DNA of 64,000 nucleotides from Brevibacillus reuszeri (lineage in GTDB: Bacteria; Bacillota; Bacilli; Brevibacillales; Brevibacillaceae), in NCBI RefSeq assembly GCF_001187725.1, contig NZ_LGIQ01000005.1, forward strand, positions 619,148 to 683,147. The letters are read 5' to 3'. The position numbers were made by a program, and so were the translations under genes. Under the pieces are notes generated by a model. That model was not told where the DNA came from. It saw nothing but the letters and a program-made list of their open reading frames with translations, and did no database searches. Of the stretch, positions 1 through 8,714 are shown piece by piece (position 1 is the first letter of the stretch; each line of letters opens with the position of its first letter).

Positions 1-435
1 TATAAAGGCTTCGTAGGCGACATGTATGATGCGAAAAAACCGGGCTTCGGTGTCTTCCATAAGCCGATTGAGGAATTGGCACGAAAATATGCGGGTCAGC
101 AGGTAATGAATTTGACCGACCTCGATTTTTCCGATATTACGAGCATCGTAGGGCAAGGGATTCCTGTCTGGGTAATCGTAACATCAACGTTCGCACAGGA
201 TAATAGCCGTTCGGTTAAATGGCTAACCGCGGATGGCCCGATTCAGACTACGCGCAATGAACATTCCGTTTTGCTGACAGGGTTTGACGGAACGTACGTG
301 TATTTTCATGATCCGTTGCGACAAGCGGGAAAAGGCAGCCGAAGAGCAGTGTCGACATTTGAACAAGGCTGGAACCAAATGGGGAAGCAGGCGATTACCA
401 TCATTTTGCAAAATGAGAAAATTGTCGACAATTGA
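1..435 (+). CDS. C39-like peptidase-fold protein, 3' part
   Basis: The reading frame is open from the first base of the window, so the 5' end is missing. The visible 144 residues resemble the C-terminal half of a C39_2 (papain-like, YvpB-type) domain. A histidine lies in NEHSVLLTGFD, followed by a YFHDPL segment, which is the His...Asp part of the C39 pattern. The catalytic cysteine would lie upstream of the window. Family members are usually secreted or surface cysteine-peptidase-like proteins of unknown substrate. It is followed 74 bp later by an LCP gene, so a cell-surface role is plausible. Family assignment is moderately confident; activity cannot be judged without the N-terminal part. 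Confidence 0.6.
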   Translation, partial: YKGFVGDMYDAKKPGFGVFHKPIEELARKYAGQQVMNLTDLDFSDITSIVGQGIPVWVIVTSTFAQDNSRSVKWLTADGPIQTTRNEHSVLLTGFDGTYVYFHDPLRQAGKGSRRAVSTFEQGWNQMGKQAITIILQNEKIVDN

Positions 436-509
436 TATTTTTGATATGATGTTAGCCAAGTAAGCATCAGCTTACAGGTATTGCTAAATGAGGAAAGGAA
501 TATTTTTTC

Positions 510-1496
510 ATGCTTAAAAAATTGAAGCGGATATCGTTGTTGATTCTTATTTTCTGTTTGGGGATCGTAGGATACTATACGTACTCCTTTGCTCAGTTTG
601 CAATGACGATCAGCAAACCCAAAGTAGTAGCAAGCGGCAATACGTCTCAAGAGTCTGAAGTACAAAAGCCCCCTGTATACGAATTGCCAGAGTGGGAAGG
701 GACAGAGCGGGTAAATATTTTGCTGCTTGGTGGAGACGGTCGAGTAGTAGAAGACGCTGGTCGTTCAGATTCCATGATGCTTGTCTCGATTGAACCTGGA
801 ACGAACCAAATCCATCTCTTCTCGATCCTGCGGGATACCTATGTAAACATCCCTGGGCATGGAAAAAACAAAATCAACGCAGCGCTTGCCTTTGGTGGTC
901 CTGAGCTTTCGATGAAGGCAGTAAGTGATCTGGTCGGACTTCCGGTCCATTATTACTATTACATCGACCTCGACAGCTTTATTAAATTGGTAGATGCCGT
1001 TGGCGGTGTAGAGCTTGAAGTTGAAAAAGATATGAAATATTTGGACCCAACCGATAAGCCGGAATACCAAATCAATTTGAAAAAAGGAACGCAGCTTCTG
1101 GATGGTAACAAGGCATTGCAATACGTGCGATTCCGTAAAGATGCCATGTCAGATTACACACGAACCGAGCGTCAACGCAAATTCCTGGGCGCGATGGCTG
1201 AGAAGCTGCAATCAACATCCACGCTGGTAAGCCTTCCGAGCCTGCTGAAGGAGATTGCACCCTACATCCAGACAAACATGAGTCCGGAAAAAATGCTGAA
1301 GCTGGCGGTAAGCTTGCACAAAGGCGGTACGCGCACCATCCACACGGCGCAGCTTCCACCTATGGAGCTGTTGCGTGAAGAAAAGATAAATGGAGCTGCC
1401 GTCATTACAGTGAATGCCACACAGCTGCAAAAATACGTCACAGGTCAATTGCAGCAAACAGAGACGAAAAATGAGGAACAGCAATCGGTGCAATAG
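510..1496 (+). CDS. LytR-CpsA-Psr (LCP) family cell-wall glycopolymer ligase
   Basis: The 328-residue protein has an N-terminal membrane anchor (about residues 8-30), a short linker, then an extracytoplasmic LCP domain (about 68-215). Family motifs are visible: NILLLGGDGR, the Asp/Ser of GRSDSMM, the Arg of ILRDTYV, the KINAA segment, YVRFRKD and the RTERQR motif. LCP enzymes transfer undecaprenyl-pyrophosphate-linked polymers such as teichoic acids to peptidoglycan on the outer membrane face. The ATG at 510 follows a good ribosome site (GGAAAGGA) and the length is normal. It is transcribed alone and ends at a hairpin terminator. Which polymer it attaches cannot be read from the sequence. Confidence 0.9.
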   Translation: MLKKLKRISLLILIFCLGIVGYYTYSFAQFAMTISKPKVVASGNTSQESEVQKPPVYELPEWEGTERVNILLLGGDGRVVEDAGRSDSMMLVSIEPGTNQIHLFSILRDTYVNIPGHGKNKINAALAFGGPELSMKAVSDLVGLPVHYYYYIDLDSFIKLVDAVGGVELEVEKDMKYLDPTDKPEYQINLKKGTQLLDGNKALQYVRFRKDAMSDYTRTERQRKFLGAMAEKLQSTSTLVSLPSLLKEIAPYIQTNMSPEKMLKLAVSLHKGGTRTIHTAQLPPMELLREEKINGAAVITVNATQLQKYVTGQLQQTETKNEEQQSVQ

Positions 1497-1514
1497 CATT
1501 GCTGCATAAAACAG

Positions 1515-1546
1515 GCTGTCGAGAAATTCTCGGCAGCTTTTTGTTG
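1515..1546 (+). terminator. Rho-independent terminator of the LCP gene
   Basis: An 11-bp stem (GCTGTCGAGAA with TTCTCGGCAGC, one G-T pair) with a one-base loop is followed by a run of T. Confidence 0.85.
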
Positions 1547-1637
1547 TCTTTTCACAAAAATTCCAAAACTTACCTATTGGTTTCTATGCTAACATGAAAA
1601 GGAAGAGTCCAAATTCTCAGAATAGAGGGTGACGAAT

Positions 1638-2447
1638 ATGGGACAGTCAGGATTTAAGTCGGTAAACGGGGCAGATATTTATTATGAGATAGCTGGAGAG
1701 GGAGAGACAATCGTACTTGTGCACGGCGCGCCCTTGGATAGTCGGATGTGGGAGCCGCAAATGGAAGTTCTGTCCAAGCAGTTTCAAGTGATCCGTTATG
1801 ATATGAGAGGACTCGGAAAATCGAAGGACCCGGGTCAGCCGTTTACCTTGTATGAAGACCTCTATTCTTTGCTGCATGAGCTCGGGATAAAAAAGGCGAC
1901 ATTCGTCGGGGCATCATTTGGCAGCTATGTCAGTGTCGAATTCTCATTGGCCTATCCGGAAATGGTAGAACGGCTTCTTCTCGTTTGCCCAGGCGGCTTT
2001 GAAGTGCCTTCAGAGGACAGACAGCAATGGTTTAAAAAGATCATGGAGGCCATGAGCTATGGTCAAATAGAAGCAGCGCTCGAACTCAATCTGAATCTCA
2101 TTTTAGATGGACCGGATGCAGAAAAAGGGCGAGTACAAAAGCGCCGAGAATGGATACATGACATATATCGTGATATCTTTAGCCAGCCGCCAAAAGAGGT
2201 CAACAAACCAAATGCGCTCCAGCCTGATCCGAGAGAGAGGTTAGCTGAGGTGAGCGTACCTGCCTGTGTTGTATACGGTCAATTAGACCATCCTGACTTT
2301 ATAGAAACGGCCAAATGGCTCGCAAGTGAAATCCCGCAGGCCAAGTCCGTTAAGTTTGAAAACTCCGCTCATCTGCCCAATATCGATAGCCCAGAGGAAT
2401 TAAACGCTCTGATCGTAGAATGGTGTTCAAACTATCGCGTGGAATAA
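1638..2447 (+). CDS. alpha/beta-hydrolase fold protein
   Basis: A soluble serine hydrolase of 269 residues. The oxyanion-hole motif LVHGAPLDS lies near residue 30, the nucleophile elbow GASFGS gives Ser93, the acid is in YGQLDHPDF and the histidine in NSAHLPNID near the C terminus. The triad is therefore complete. A GTG at 1629 is in frame but sits inside the ribosome site AGAGGGTG, so the ATG at 1638 (spacing 6) is preferred. Related enzymes include non-heme haloperoxidase-like, lactone and ester hydrolases; the substrate cannot be assigned. It is a single-gene unit closed by a terminator shared with the convergent LysR gene. Confidence 0.85.
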   Translation: MGQSGFKSVNGADIYYEIAGEGETIVLVHGAPLDSRMWEPQMEVLSKQFQVIRYDMRGLGKSKDPGQPFTLYEDLYSLLHELGIKKATFVGASFGSYVSVEFSLAYPEMVERLLLVCPGGFEVPSEDRQQWFKKIMEAMSYGQIEAALELNLNLILDGPDAEKGRVQKRREWIHDIYRDIFSQPPKEVNKPNALQPDPRERLAEVSVPACVVYGQLDHPDFIETAKWLASEIPQAKSVKFENSAHLPNIDSPEELNALIVEWCSNYRVE

Positions 2448-2455
2448 AATAACAA

Positions 2456-2488
2456 AAAGCTCGTAACCGATTGGCTACGGGCTTTTTT
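2456..2488. terminator. Bidirectional terminator
   Basis: The stem AAGCTCGTAACC / GGCTACGGGCTT is flanked by A on the left and T on the right. It can serve both the hydrolase gene (+) and the LysR gene (-), whose 3' end it overlaps. Confidence 0.75.
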
Positions 2489-3386
2489 TGTTTTGGGGCT
2501 CCATGACCTTGCTCTGCATCAAGAAGTCAACAAATGTACGCATAATCCCGTGAAAAGGCGTATCCTTTAAATAGATCAATTCAAAGTTTCGGTTGATTTG
2601 CGGCAGGTTGAGGACAGCTACTTCCTGTAATTGCCCTTCTTCCAGGTCGTTTGTGATAGCAAAACGAGGCAAAAAGGCAATTCCCAGCTTTTGTTTGACC
2701 ATCCGTTTGACAACCTCGATATTGTCTGCTTCCATGACCACGTTGTTCTGGAGCTGATAATGACTGAATGCATTGTTAATCAGCTTCCAGTCGAGAGAGC
2801 CACGGTTAAACAGAATCAATGGTTCACGGGCCACCTCTTCAATCGATACCTGATGACGAAAAGCAAACGGATGCTCTGGGAAAATCGCCAGCACCATATC
2901 ATCCGACATGAGCTGTATCCGATTGATTTGAGGATGGGTGACGGCTCTGGCAATTCCGAAAGAAACCTCATGATTCAGTACCATATCCAGTACCTGATGG
3001 GAATGGCCAGTAAGAATCGTCAGCTTGATCTTGGGATAGAGCAGCTGAAACTGCTCGATTAGTGCCGGTAAAATGTAAAAGGCGGAGACGAAAACAGCAG
3101 AAATCGTGAGCTCGCCTTCGACGTCGCCATGTGATCGCTGAATAGCTTGTTGACCTTCCTGCAGCATATGCAGGATACTTTTGGCATAAGGGAGGAACAA
3201 ATCTCCTTCTTTGGTCAGGGAGATCATATGTCCCGTGCGTTGAAACAATTTGCAGTCCAGTGAGGTTTCTAGTGCTTTAATTCGCATGCTGACAGTTGGC
3301 TGGGAGAGATATAACAAATCAGCTGTTTTACTGAAGCTCCCAGTCAGGGCGACGAAAATAAACGCTTCAATTTGCTCCATGTTCAT
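2475..3386 (-). CDS. LysR-family transcriptional regulator
   Basis: A 303-residue protein with the normal LysR layout. The N-terminal winged helix-turn-helix (residues 1-60) contains AFIFVALTGSFSKTADLL and LSQPTVSMRIKALE. It is followed by a periplasmic-binding-like effector domain (about 90-290). It is divergent from the dipeptidase/DmpA/hydrolase operon starting at 3519, the classic arrangement in which LysR proteins activate the neighbouring operon in response to a substrate or product. The ATG at 3386 has a GGAG ribosome site. The effector is unknown; a peptide or amino-acid derivative is the natural guess from the context. Confidence 0.92.
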   Translation of the reverse strand: MNMEQIEAFIFVALTGSFSKTADLLYLSQPTVSMRIKALETSLDCKLFQRTGHMISLTKEGDLFLPYAKSILHMLQEGQQAIQRSHGDVEGELTISAVFVSAFYILPALIEQFQLLYPKIKLTILTGHSHQVLDMVLNHEVSFGIARAVTHPQINRIQLMSDDMVLAIFPEHPFAFRHQVSIEEVAREPLILFNRGSLDWKLINNAFSHYQLQNNVVMEADNIEVVKRMVKQKLGIAFLPRFAITNDLEEGQLQEVAVLNLPQINRNFELIYLKDTPFHGIMRTFVDFLMQSKVMEPQNKKSP

Positions 3387-3460
3387 AGGTTATGCTCCAT
3401 TATGCAAATTTTTGAAGATGCCTATAGTAATATTTTATTGGAATCGCTCTCCAAAATACC

Positions 3461-3490
3461 TTACCGTAAAATCAGGAGAATAGGTAGTAT
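3461..3490 (+). promoter_or_regulatory. Possible promoter of the dipeptidase operon
   Basis: TTACCG and TAGTAT are separated by 18 bp, 29 bp before the ATG at 3519. The -35 is poor, as is usual for LysR-activated promoters. The 132-bp divergent intergenic region should also hold the LysR site, but I could not pick one convincing T-N11-A box. Confidence 0.35.
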
Positions 3491-3518
3491 GCTTTAAAGA
3501 AAAAAATGAGGGACGGCG

Positions 3519-4460
3519 ATGGTTATGACAAGCATGAATATCATTGATTTTCATTGTGATGCATTGTTGAAAATCTGGGAAAAACAAGGGAATCTGGCCT
3601 TTGCGGATGCAGAGGAGCTGGACATCAACAAACAGCGCCTGCTGCAAGGCGGAGTCAAGGTGCAATGCTTTGCCATCTTTACGTCTCCAGATATGTCGTC
3701 TGAGCAAAGATTTCAGGTAGCATTGGATCAAATCCACTATTTTTATGTAGAAGTACTGGGAAAAAATCCTGAGATGAAGCAAATTCGGGAATGGCACGAG
3801 CTGGATCTGCTACAGGAAGGTGAAATCGGCGCGATCCTGACGCTGGAGGGAGTCGAGCCGATCGGCAATGATCTGAAAAAGCTGAACATTCTTTATCAGT
3901 TGGGTGTGCGCTCGGTAGGACTAACATGGAATCCGGCGAATCTGGCAGCAGACGGAGTCCTGGAGCCAAGGAATGCGGGACTGACTTTGTTTGGCAAAGA
4001 AATCATTCACTTTCATAACGAGCATAAAATTTTGACCGACGTTTCTCACCTGTCTGAGACGAGCTTTTGGGATACAATGGAAATAGCGAAATATCCGATC
4101 GCCAGTCATTCCAATGCAAGAGCAATATGTGATCATCCGCGGAATTTGAATGATGAGCAGGCAAAAGCGATGTTTGCAAAAGACGCAAACGTGCATGTCG
4201 TCTATTGCCCGATGTTTATCAAAGAATCAGGTGTAACCACGATTGACGATTTGATTAGACATATCGAGCATTTCTGCTCACTGGGTGGAGTACGGAATAT
4301 CGGATTGGGCTCTGATTTTGATGGCATCACGACAAAGGTAGTTGGGCTGGAGCATGCGGGTGTCAGCCAAAATTTGATTAATGAGCTGCTCAAGCGATAT
4401 ACAGAGGATGAAGTACGCGGCTTTGCTTACGAAAACTTTTTGCGCAATCGCCCTCGGTAA
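3519..4460 (+). CDS. M19-family (renal-type) dipeptidase
   Basis: A zinc-dependent dipeptidase of 313 residues. The N-terminal metal pair is His12/Asp14 (DFHCD). Other signature segments are TLEGVEPIG (bridging Glu), DVSHLSE, SHSNARAICDHPRNL and GSDFDGI, so all ligands appear present. Bacterial M19 enzymes cleave dipeptides and often accept a D-amino acid in the second position. The ATG at 3519 has GAGGGA five bases upstream. It is first in an operon with a DmpA-like peptidase (40-bp gap) and a beta-lactamase-like hydrolase, divergent from a LysR gene, which suggests inducible use of peptides, perhaps with D-residues. Confidence 0.9.
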   Translation: MVMTSMNIIDFHCDALLKIWEKQGNLAFADAEELDINKQRLLQGGVKVQCFAIFTSPDMSSEQRFQVALDQIHYFYVEVLGKNPEMKQIREWHELDLLQEGEIGAILTLEGVEPIGNDLKKLNILYQLGVRSVGLTWNPANLAADGVLEPRNAGLTLFGKEIIHFHNEHKILTDVSHLSETSFWDTMEIAKYPIASHSNARAICDHPRNLNDEQAKAMFAKDANVHVVYCPMFIKESGVTTIDDLIRHIEHFCSLGGVRNIGLGSDFDGITTKVVGLEHAGVSQNLINELLKRYTEDEVRGFAYENFLRNRPR

Positions 4461-4500
4461 GCATTCCTTGCCGAGGTGACGACAGAAAGGACTGGAATGA

Positions 4501-5571
4501 ATGATGACTCAAAAGAAAAGGCAAAAAATTCGGGAATATGGAATTACGATCGGACAGCTCCCCACAGGGGAAAAGAATGATATTACGGACGTAGCAGGCG
4601 TGCGCGTAGGTCATGTGACCATGAAAGAGGAACTTGCGGGAGCAGACGAGGAGTATGCTTGCACAGGTGTGACCGCGATATTGCCACATGGAGACAGTCT
4701 GTTCCGAGAAAAAGTAACCGCTGCCAGCTATGTGATAAACGGCTTTGGCAAAACGACGGGGCTGGTTCAAGTAAACGAGCTTGGTGTGATCGAGTCGCCA
4801 ATTATGCTGACCAACACCTTCTCCGTGCCGGCTGTCACGCAGGGCACGCTTCAGTACATGCTCGACACGAATGAGGAGATCGGCGATACGACAGGGACGA
4901 TTAACATCGTGGTTGGCGAATGCAATGATGGGCATCTCAATTCGATCCGGCGCTGTGTCGTAAGGCCAGAGGATGCACGCGAAGCGATTCTGCGTGCTTC
5001 TGATGCTCCCGTCGAGGAAGGGGCGGTAGGTGCCGGGACAGGCATGGTTGCCTTTGGCTACAAGGGCGGCATCGGTTCTTCTTCACGTGTAATTACGCTC
5101 GATGAGCAGTCGTTTACAGTGGGGGCACTGGTGCTCAGCAATTTTGGAAGCAAGTCAGAATTTTTAGGAGACAAGCTGTTTGCTGAAAAGATGAAGGAAG
5201 CGCCTTCTGTTGAAAAAGCAGAGGACGGCTCGATTATCATGGTGCTTGCTACAAATGCGCCACTAAGTGATAGACAGCTGCTCCGCGTTGCAAAGCGGGC
5301 CGGAATCGGCCTTGGACGTACAGGAAGTCATTTTGGGCATGGCAGTGGCGATATTGTGATTGCCTTTTCTACGGCTCAGCGCATGATGCACAAGTCAGAG
5401 AGCTATCAGGAAACACGCGTGCAGGTGCGGGAGGATCATCCGATCATGAACCAGCTGTTTGCAGCTGCAGCTGAGGCAACGGAAGAAGCCATCTATAATT
5501 CACTGACACAAGCGGTAACGACAAAAGGGAGAAAAGGACGCACCGTCCATGCATGGGGGGAAATGCCATGA
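4501..5571 (+). CDS. P1/DmpA family (S58) aminopeptidase
   Basis: A 356-residue member of the self-processing N-terminal-nucleophile family of DmpA (L-aminopeptidase/D-Ala-esterase-amidase) and BapA. Visible signatures are ITDVAGVRVGHVT, the LTNTFSVPAVTQG strand, VVGECNDG, GAVGAGTGM and KGGIGSSSR. By analogy with DmpA, autocleavage is expected between Gly192 and Ser193 of KGGIGSSSR, making Ser193 the nucleophile. The family releases N-terminal residues including D-Ala and beta-amino acids. It lies between the M19 dipeptidase and, with a 4-bp ATGA overlap, the next hydrolase, so it is translationally coupled to the latter. Confidence 0.9.
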   Translation: MMTQKKRQKIREYGITIGQLPTGEKNDITDVAGVRVGHVTMKEELAGADEEYACTGVTAILPHGDSLFREKVTAASYVINGFGKTTGLVQVNELGVIESPIMLTNTFSVPAVTQGTLQYMLDTNEEIGDTTGTINIVVGECNDGHLNSIRRCVVRPEDAREAILRASDAPVEEGAVGAGTGMVAFGYKGGIGSSSRVITLDEQSFTVGALVLSNFGSKSEFLGDKLFAEKMKEAPSVEKAEDGSIIMVLATNAPLSDRQLLRVAKRAGIGLGRTGSHFGHGSGDIVIAFSTAQRMMHKSESYQETRVQVREDHPIMNQLFAAAAEATEEAIYNSLTQAVTTKGRKGRTVHAWGEMP

Positions 5572-6890
5572 ATCTCGCACTTGAATCGAAGCTGGACGCA
5601 TACGTAGAAGCGTTCATGGAGGAGCATCGCATACCAGGGCTTTCTCTTGCCATCTCGCGAGATGGTCAAATTATGTATCAAAAAGGCTTTGGAGTACGTG
5701 ATCTGGATACGAGGGAGCCCGTTACACCAGAAACTTTGTTTGGGATTGCCTCTGTCACCAAGTCGTTCACGGCAGTTGCAATCATGCAGCTGGTGGCGGC
5801 AGGCAAGCTTTCTCTGGATGATCCTGTGAAAAAATACATTCCATCTTTTCGGCCAGGTGGACAAGCAGACCCCGAAAAAATCAAGATCCGGCATCTTTTG
5901 TCTCACACATCAGGAGTACCTCCGCTATTGCGCCGTGAGGAATTGACGAAATTAAACGACCATTTGGAGTATGTAGGGGCGCTTGCATACGAGCCTCTAG
6001 GAGAGCCAGGTGAGTACATCAGCTACTGCAATGACATGTTTTTGCTGCTCGGGGCCATCATCGAGCGCGTAACAGGACGACTCTACCGCAGATATATGAC
6101 GAATCAGCTGTTGGAGCCACTTGAGATGCATCGGAGCACATTTAGTCTCGAAGAGGTAGCGCGTCTGGATGATGTATCTGTCCCCTATGTGCAAAGAGGG
6201 GACGGCAATCCAGTCGAGAAGGCAACATGGCCAACGCTCGGAAATTATGAGGTCGGCGGCGGGATTCGCTCCAACGTTGTCGACTTGATGAAATACGGTC
6301 AGCTGTTTGTCAATGAAGGCTGCTATGAGAATAAAGAAATAGCGAGTGCAGCGCTGCTACGCACGATGTGGCAGCCTGTCCACAAAGTGACGAGAAATGC
6401 TTGGTACGGCTACGCGCTCAAAATGACTCCTGATTATGAGGGAGTGACACTTGTTGAGCACGGGGGAGGGCAGCCAGGAGTATCCTCCAACTTCGGATTT
6501 GTACCAGAAAAAGGACTGGTAGTCGCTGTCCTGTCCAATCTCGACAACGTACCGGTGCGCAATGTATGGCTCGCCGCTGTCAATGCGGCGATGGGGCTGC
6601 CAGTTGAGCAAAAAGAGCCGCAGGAGCCAACCTACGAAGCGAGCAAAGACGAGCTGGAGAGACTGGTCGGGACATATCGCTCGGCAGAAGGTGGAGATTT
6701 ACGCATTTTTCTGCGTGATGGAAATCCAGTAGCTGACGTAGCGGGAGCCGAGTTTGAGCTGCGTGCAAGTGCTGGCGACACGCTCGTTTTTGTGCAAGGT
6801 GAAATGCCCCTCCGCTTCTTTTTCAAGGCAGAACGCCAGGCTTGGGCTGCTTTACTCGGGCTGCGGATGCTGGTTCGGGAGAAAGTCTAG
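5568..6890 (+). CDS. Serine hydrolase, class C beta-lactamase/PBP4* type
   Basis: A 440-residue penicillin-binding-type serine hydrolase. SxxK is Ser62-Val-Thr-Lys65 (ASVTKSF), the second motif YxN is YCN in ISYCNDM, and the third is HGGG in VEHGGGQPG. The last 90 residues form a separate small beta-domain (GTYRSAEGGDLRIF), as in many esterase-like members. No signal peptide is seen, so it is probably cytoplasmic and more likely an amidase, esterase or D-amino-acid peptidase than a resistance enzyme. An ATG at 5553 is in frame, but the GGGGGGAA ribosome site points to the ATG at 5568, which overlaps the stop of the DmpA gene (ATGA). Confidence 0.85.
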   Translation: MNLALESKLDAYVEAFMEEHRIPGLSLAISRDGQIMYQKGFGVRDLDTREPVTPETLFGIASVTKSFTAVAIMQLVAAGKLSLDDPVKKYIPSFRPGGQADPEKIKIRHLLSHTSGVPPLLRREELTKLNDHLEYVGALAYEPLGEPGEYISYCNDMFLLLGAIIERVTGRLYRRYMTNQLLEPLEMHRSTFSLEEVARLDDVSVPYVQRGDGNPVEKATWPTLGNYEVGGGIRSNVVDLMKYGQLFVNEGCYENKEIASAALLRTMWQPVHKVTRNAWYGYALKMTPDYEGVTLVEHGGGQPGVSSNFGFVPEKGLVVAVLSNLDNVPVRNVWLAAVNAAMGLPVEQKEPQEPTYEASKDELERLVGTYRSAEGGDLRIFLRDGNPVADVAGAEFELRASAGDTLVFVQGEMPLRFFFKAERQAWAALLGLRMLVREKV

Positions 6891-6911
6891 AGCGTATTCT
6901 CTGCCATATAA

Positions 6912-6954
6912 AAAAATCCCGTTTCACAATCAACGTGGAACGGGATTTTTGCTG
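6912..6954. terminator. Bidirectional terminator
   Basis: A long stem (AAATCCCGTTTCAC with GTGGAACGGGATTT) with a 7-base loop has flanking A and T runs. It separates the convergent hydrolase operon and the aldolase gene. Confidence 0.9.
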
Positions 6955-6971
6955 TCTAATTTTTTACAGGA

Positions 6972-7856
6972 TTACAGGGAGGCTTTGTAAATGCTTTGAA
7001 CGGACGAAGAAAGTGTCGCATTGAATTCCTCGTCGGACTGCCCGGCAGCAAGGTCCTGCGACAAGGCGCGGGAGAAGCTGGCGATCAATCCGTCGTTGCG
7101 GGACAGCTTTTCGTTTGCTTCTGCTTGCGAGTAGCCGCCTGACAAAGCAACGATTCGCACGACATGTGGATCGTCCATGAGATCGCGGTAGAAGTTATCT
7201 TCTGTCGGTATAGACAGCTTCAGCATGATTTTCACATCTTTGCCAAGTGCGGCTAATTGAGTGGAAATCTCATCCTTCAACAACTTTTCTGATGCTGCCT
7301 TATCCGCACTGTAAATATCCACTTCCGGTTCAATAATCGGAACCAGTCCCATCTGCGCGATTTGGTTGCCGATCGCAAACTGTTGCTCCACGACTTTTTT
7401 GATCCCAGCAGGATTGGCTTCCTTGATCACCGAACGCATTTTCGTGCCGAAGATATTGCGCGAAACTGCCCGCTTTAGCAGGTCATCCAGACCGGAGATC
7501 GGCTTCATGAGCTGAACGCCGTCTTCCAGCTCGGCAAGCCCTTTATCGACTTTCAAAAAAGGCACGATGCCTTTTTTCTCCCAAAGATAATCGGCGGTCA
7601 ATTGCCCGTCAATAAAACGATCCATCGTGTTCTCAAAAAGAATGGCACCCAAAATATGCTCGGAATCAAACGCAGGACTTTTGATAATACGCGTTCTCAT
7701 CTCATGCACAAGGGCATACATCTCTTCTTCCGTAGAATAGCTACTCTCCGTAATACCGTATTGCAACAGCGCCTTAGGCGTGCTTCCACCACTTTGGTCC
7801 AAGGCAGCGATAAACCCTTTTCCCGTGTGGATTCGATCCAATTGCTTCGTATTCAT
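6972..7856 (-). CDS. fda: Fructose-bisphosphate aldolase class I
   Basis: A 294-residue class I (Schiff-base) aldolase of the bacterial FdaB type. Family signatures are [19 protein letters not shown] near the N terminus, [28 protein letters not shown] and the lysine of [11 protein letters not shown] (Lys213), the expected Schiff-base residue. It also has [12 protein letters not shown] and LIASFSRAL. It interconverts fructose-1,6-bisphosphate with GAP and DHAP without metal. The open frame extends 53 codons upstream, but the ATG at 7856 is chosen because AAGGAAGGAG precedes it and the family starts there (MNTKQLDRI). It is monocistronic. Confidence 0.93.
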   Translation of the reverse strand: MNTKQLDRIHTGKGFIAALDQSGGSTPKALLQYGITESSYSTEEEMYALVHEMRTRIIKSPAFDSEHILGAILFENTMDRFIDGQLTADYLWEKKGIVPFLKVDKGLAELEDGVQLMKPISGLDDLLKRAVSRNIFGTKMRSVIKEANPAGIKKVVEQQFAIGNQIAQMGLVPIIEPEVDIYSADKAASEKLLKDEISTQLAALGKDVKIMLKLSIPTEDNFYRDLMDDPHVVRIVALSGGYSQAEANEKLSRNDGLIASFSRALSQDLAAGQSDEEFNATLSSSVQSIYKASL

Positions 7857-8036
7857 GCGTGAGTCTCCTTCCTTTTTCAGAACGTAAATGGCATCTTGAA
7901 CGATTTCATTATAGCACCTTTCGTTACAGGTATACTCTTGAACGTGTTTGTCTAGTTTTTGCAATCGTGATAGGATAACCAGTAAATCAGGCAGGTACAG
8001 AAGTGCTGCTTTCACAAAACGTAGTGGGGTTGTTGC

Positions 8037-8714
8037 ATGGCAAAGACGATATTGATTGTGGAAGACGAACCTATTTTACGGGAAGTCATCAAGGATTATT
8101 TGCTCGAGGAAGGTTTTGAAGTATTGGAGGCGGGCGATGGGAAACAGGCGTTGGCGACATTCCAGGAGCATGACTTGCATTTGATTATTTTGGACATCAT
8201 GCTGCCTGAACTGGACGGATGGTCAGTGTGCCAGCGCATTCGCAAGGTGTCGAACGTACCGATCATCATGCTGACCGCGCGTTCAGACGAGGATGATACA
8301 TTGCTTGGCTTCGAGCTGGGCGCAGACGACTATGTAACGAAGCCATACAGTCCTGCCATACTACTGGCACGGGCAAAACGGCTACTGCAAAGACGAGATC
8401 ACCCTGAATCAGAGGACGATACCCTGTCCATCAGCGGTATTACCGTCCATTTCCCATCCCGTACCGTTTCGGTCGACGGGGCGAGCTGCAACTTGACGCA
8501 TACGGAATTTGAAATTTTGGCGTATCTGATGAAAAATAAAGGGATCATTATCTCAAGGGAACAATTAATCACGAAAATTTGGGGATATGATTTCGTTGGG
8601 GACGATCGTACGGTCAACAGTCATGTTCGCAATCTACGTTCCAAGCTGGGTGAGCATGCCAAATTCATCGTCACCGTCGTTCGATCAGGCTATAAATTCG
8701 AGGATCAGCCATGA
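8037..8714 (+). CDS. OmpR/PhoB-family response regulator
   Basis: A 225-residue two-domain regulator. The receiver domain has the acidic pair EDE near residue 10, the phospho-acceptor Asp in [12 protein letters not shown] and the Lys of YVTKPYS. The C-terminal winged helix (about 128-225) shows [24 protein letters not shown] and [14 protein letters not shown]. It is co-transcribed with the sensor kinase by a 4-bp ATGA overlap. The kinase gene is followed by a terminator and an acylation operon, a possible target. Confidence 0.93.
   Translation: MAKTILIVEDEPILREVIKDYLLEEGFEVLEAGDGKQALATFQEHDLHLIILDIMLPELDGWSVCQRIRKVSNVPIIMLTARSDEDDTLLGFELGADDYVTKPYSPAILLARAKRLLQRRDHPESEDDTLSISGITVHFPSRTVSVDGASCNLTHTEFEILAYLMKNKGIIISREQLITKIWGYDFVGDDRTVNSHVRNLRSKLGEHAKFIVTVVRSGYKFEDQP

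Noticed and set aside
7857-8036. Open frame extending the aldolase upstream on the minus strand
   Set aside because: The extra 53 codons do not fit the family and lie upstream of a strong ribosome site; the region is a divergent promoter region.
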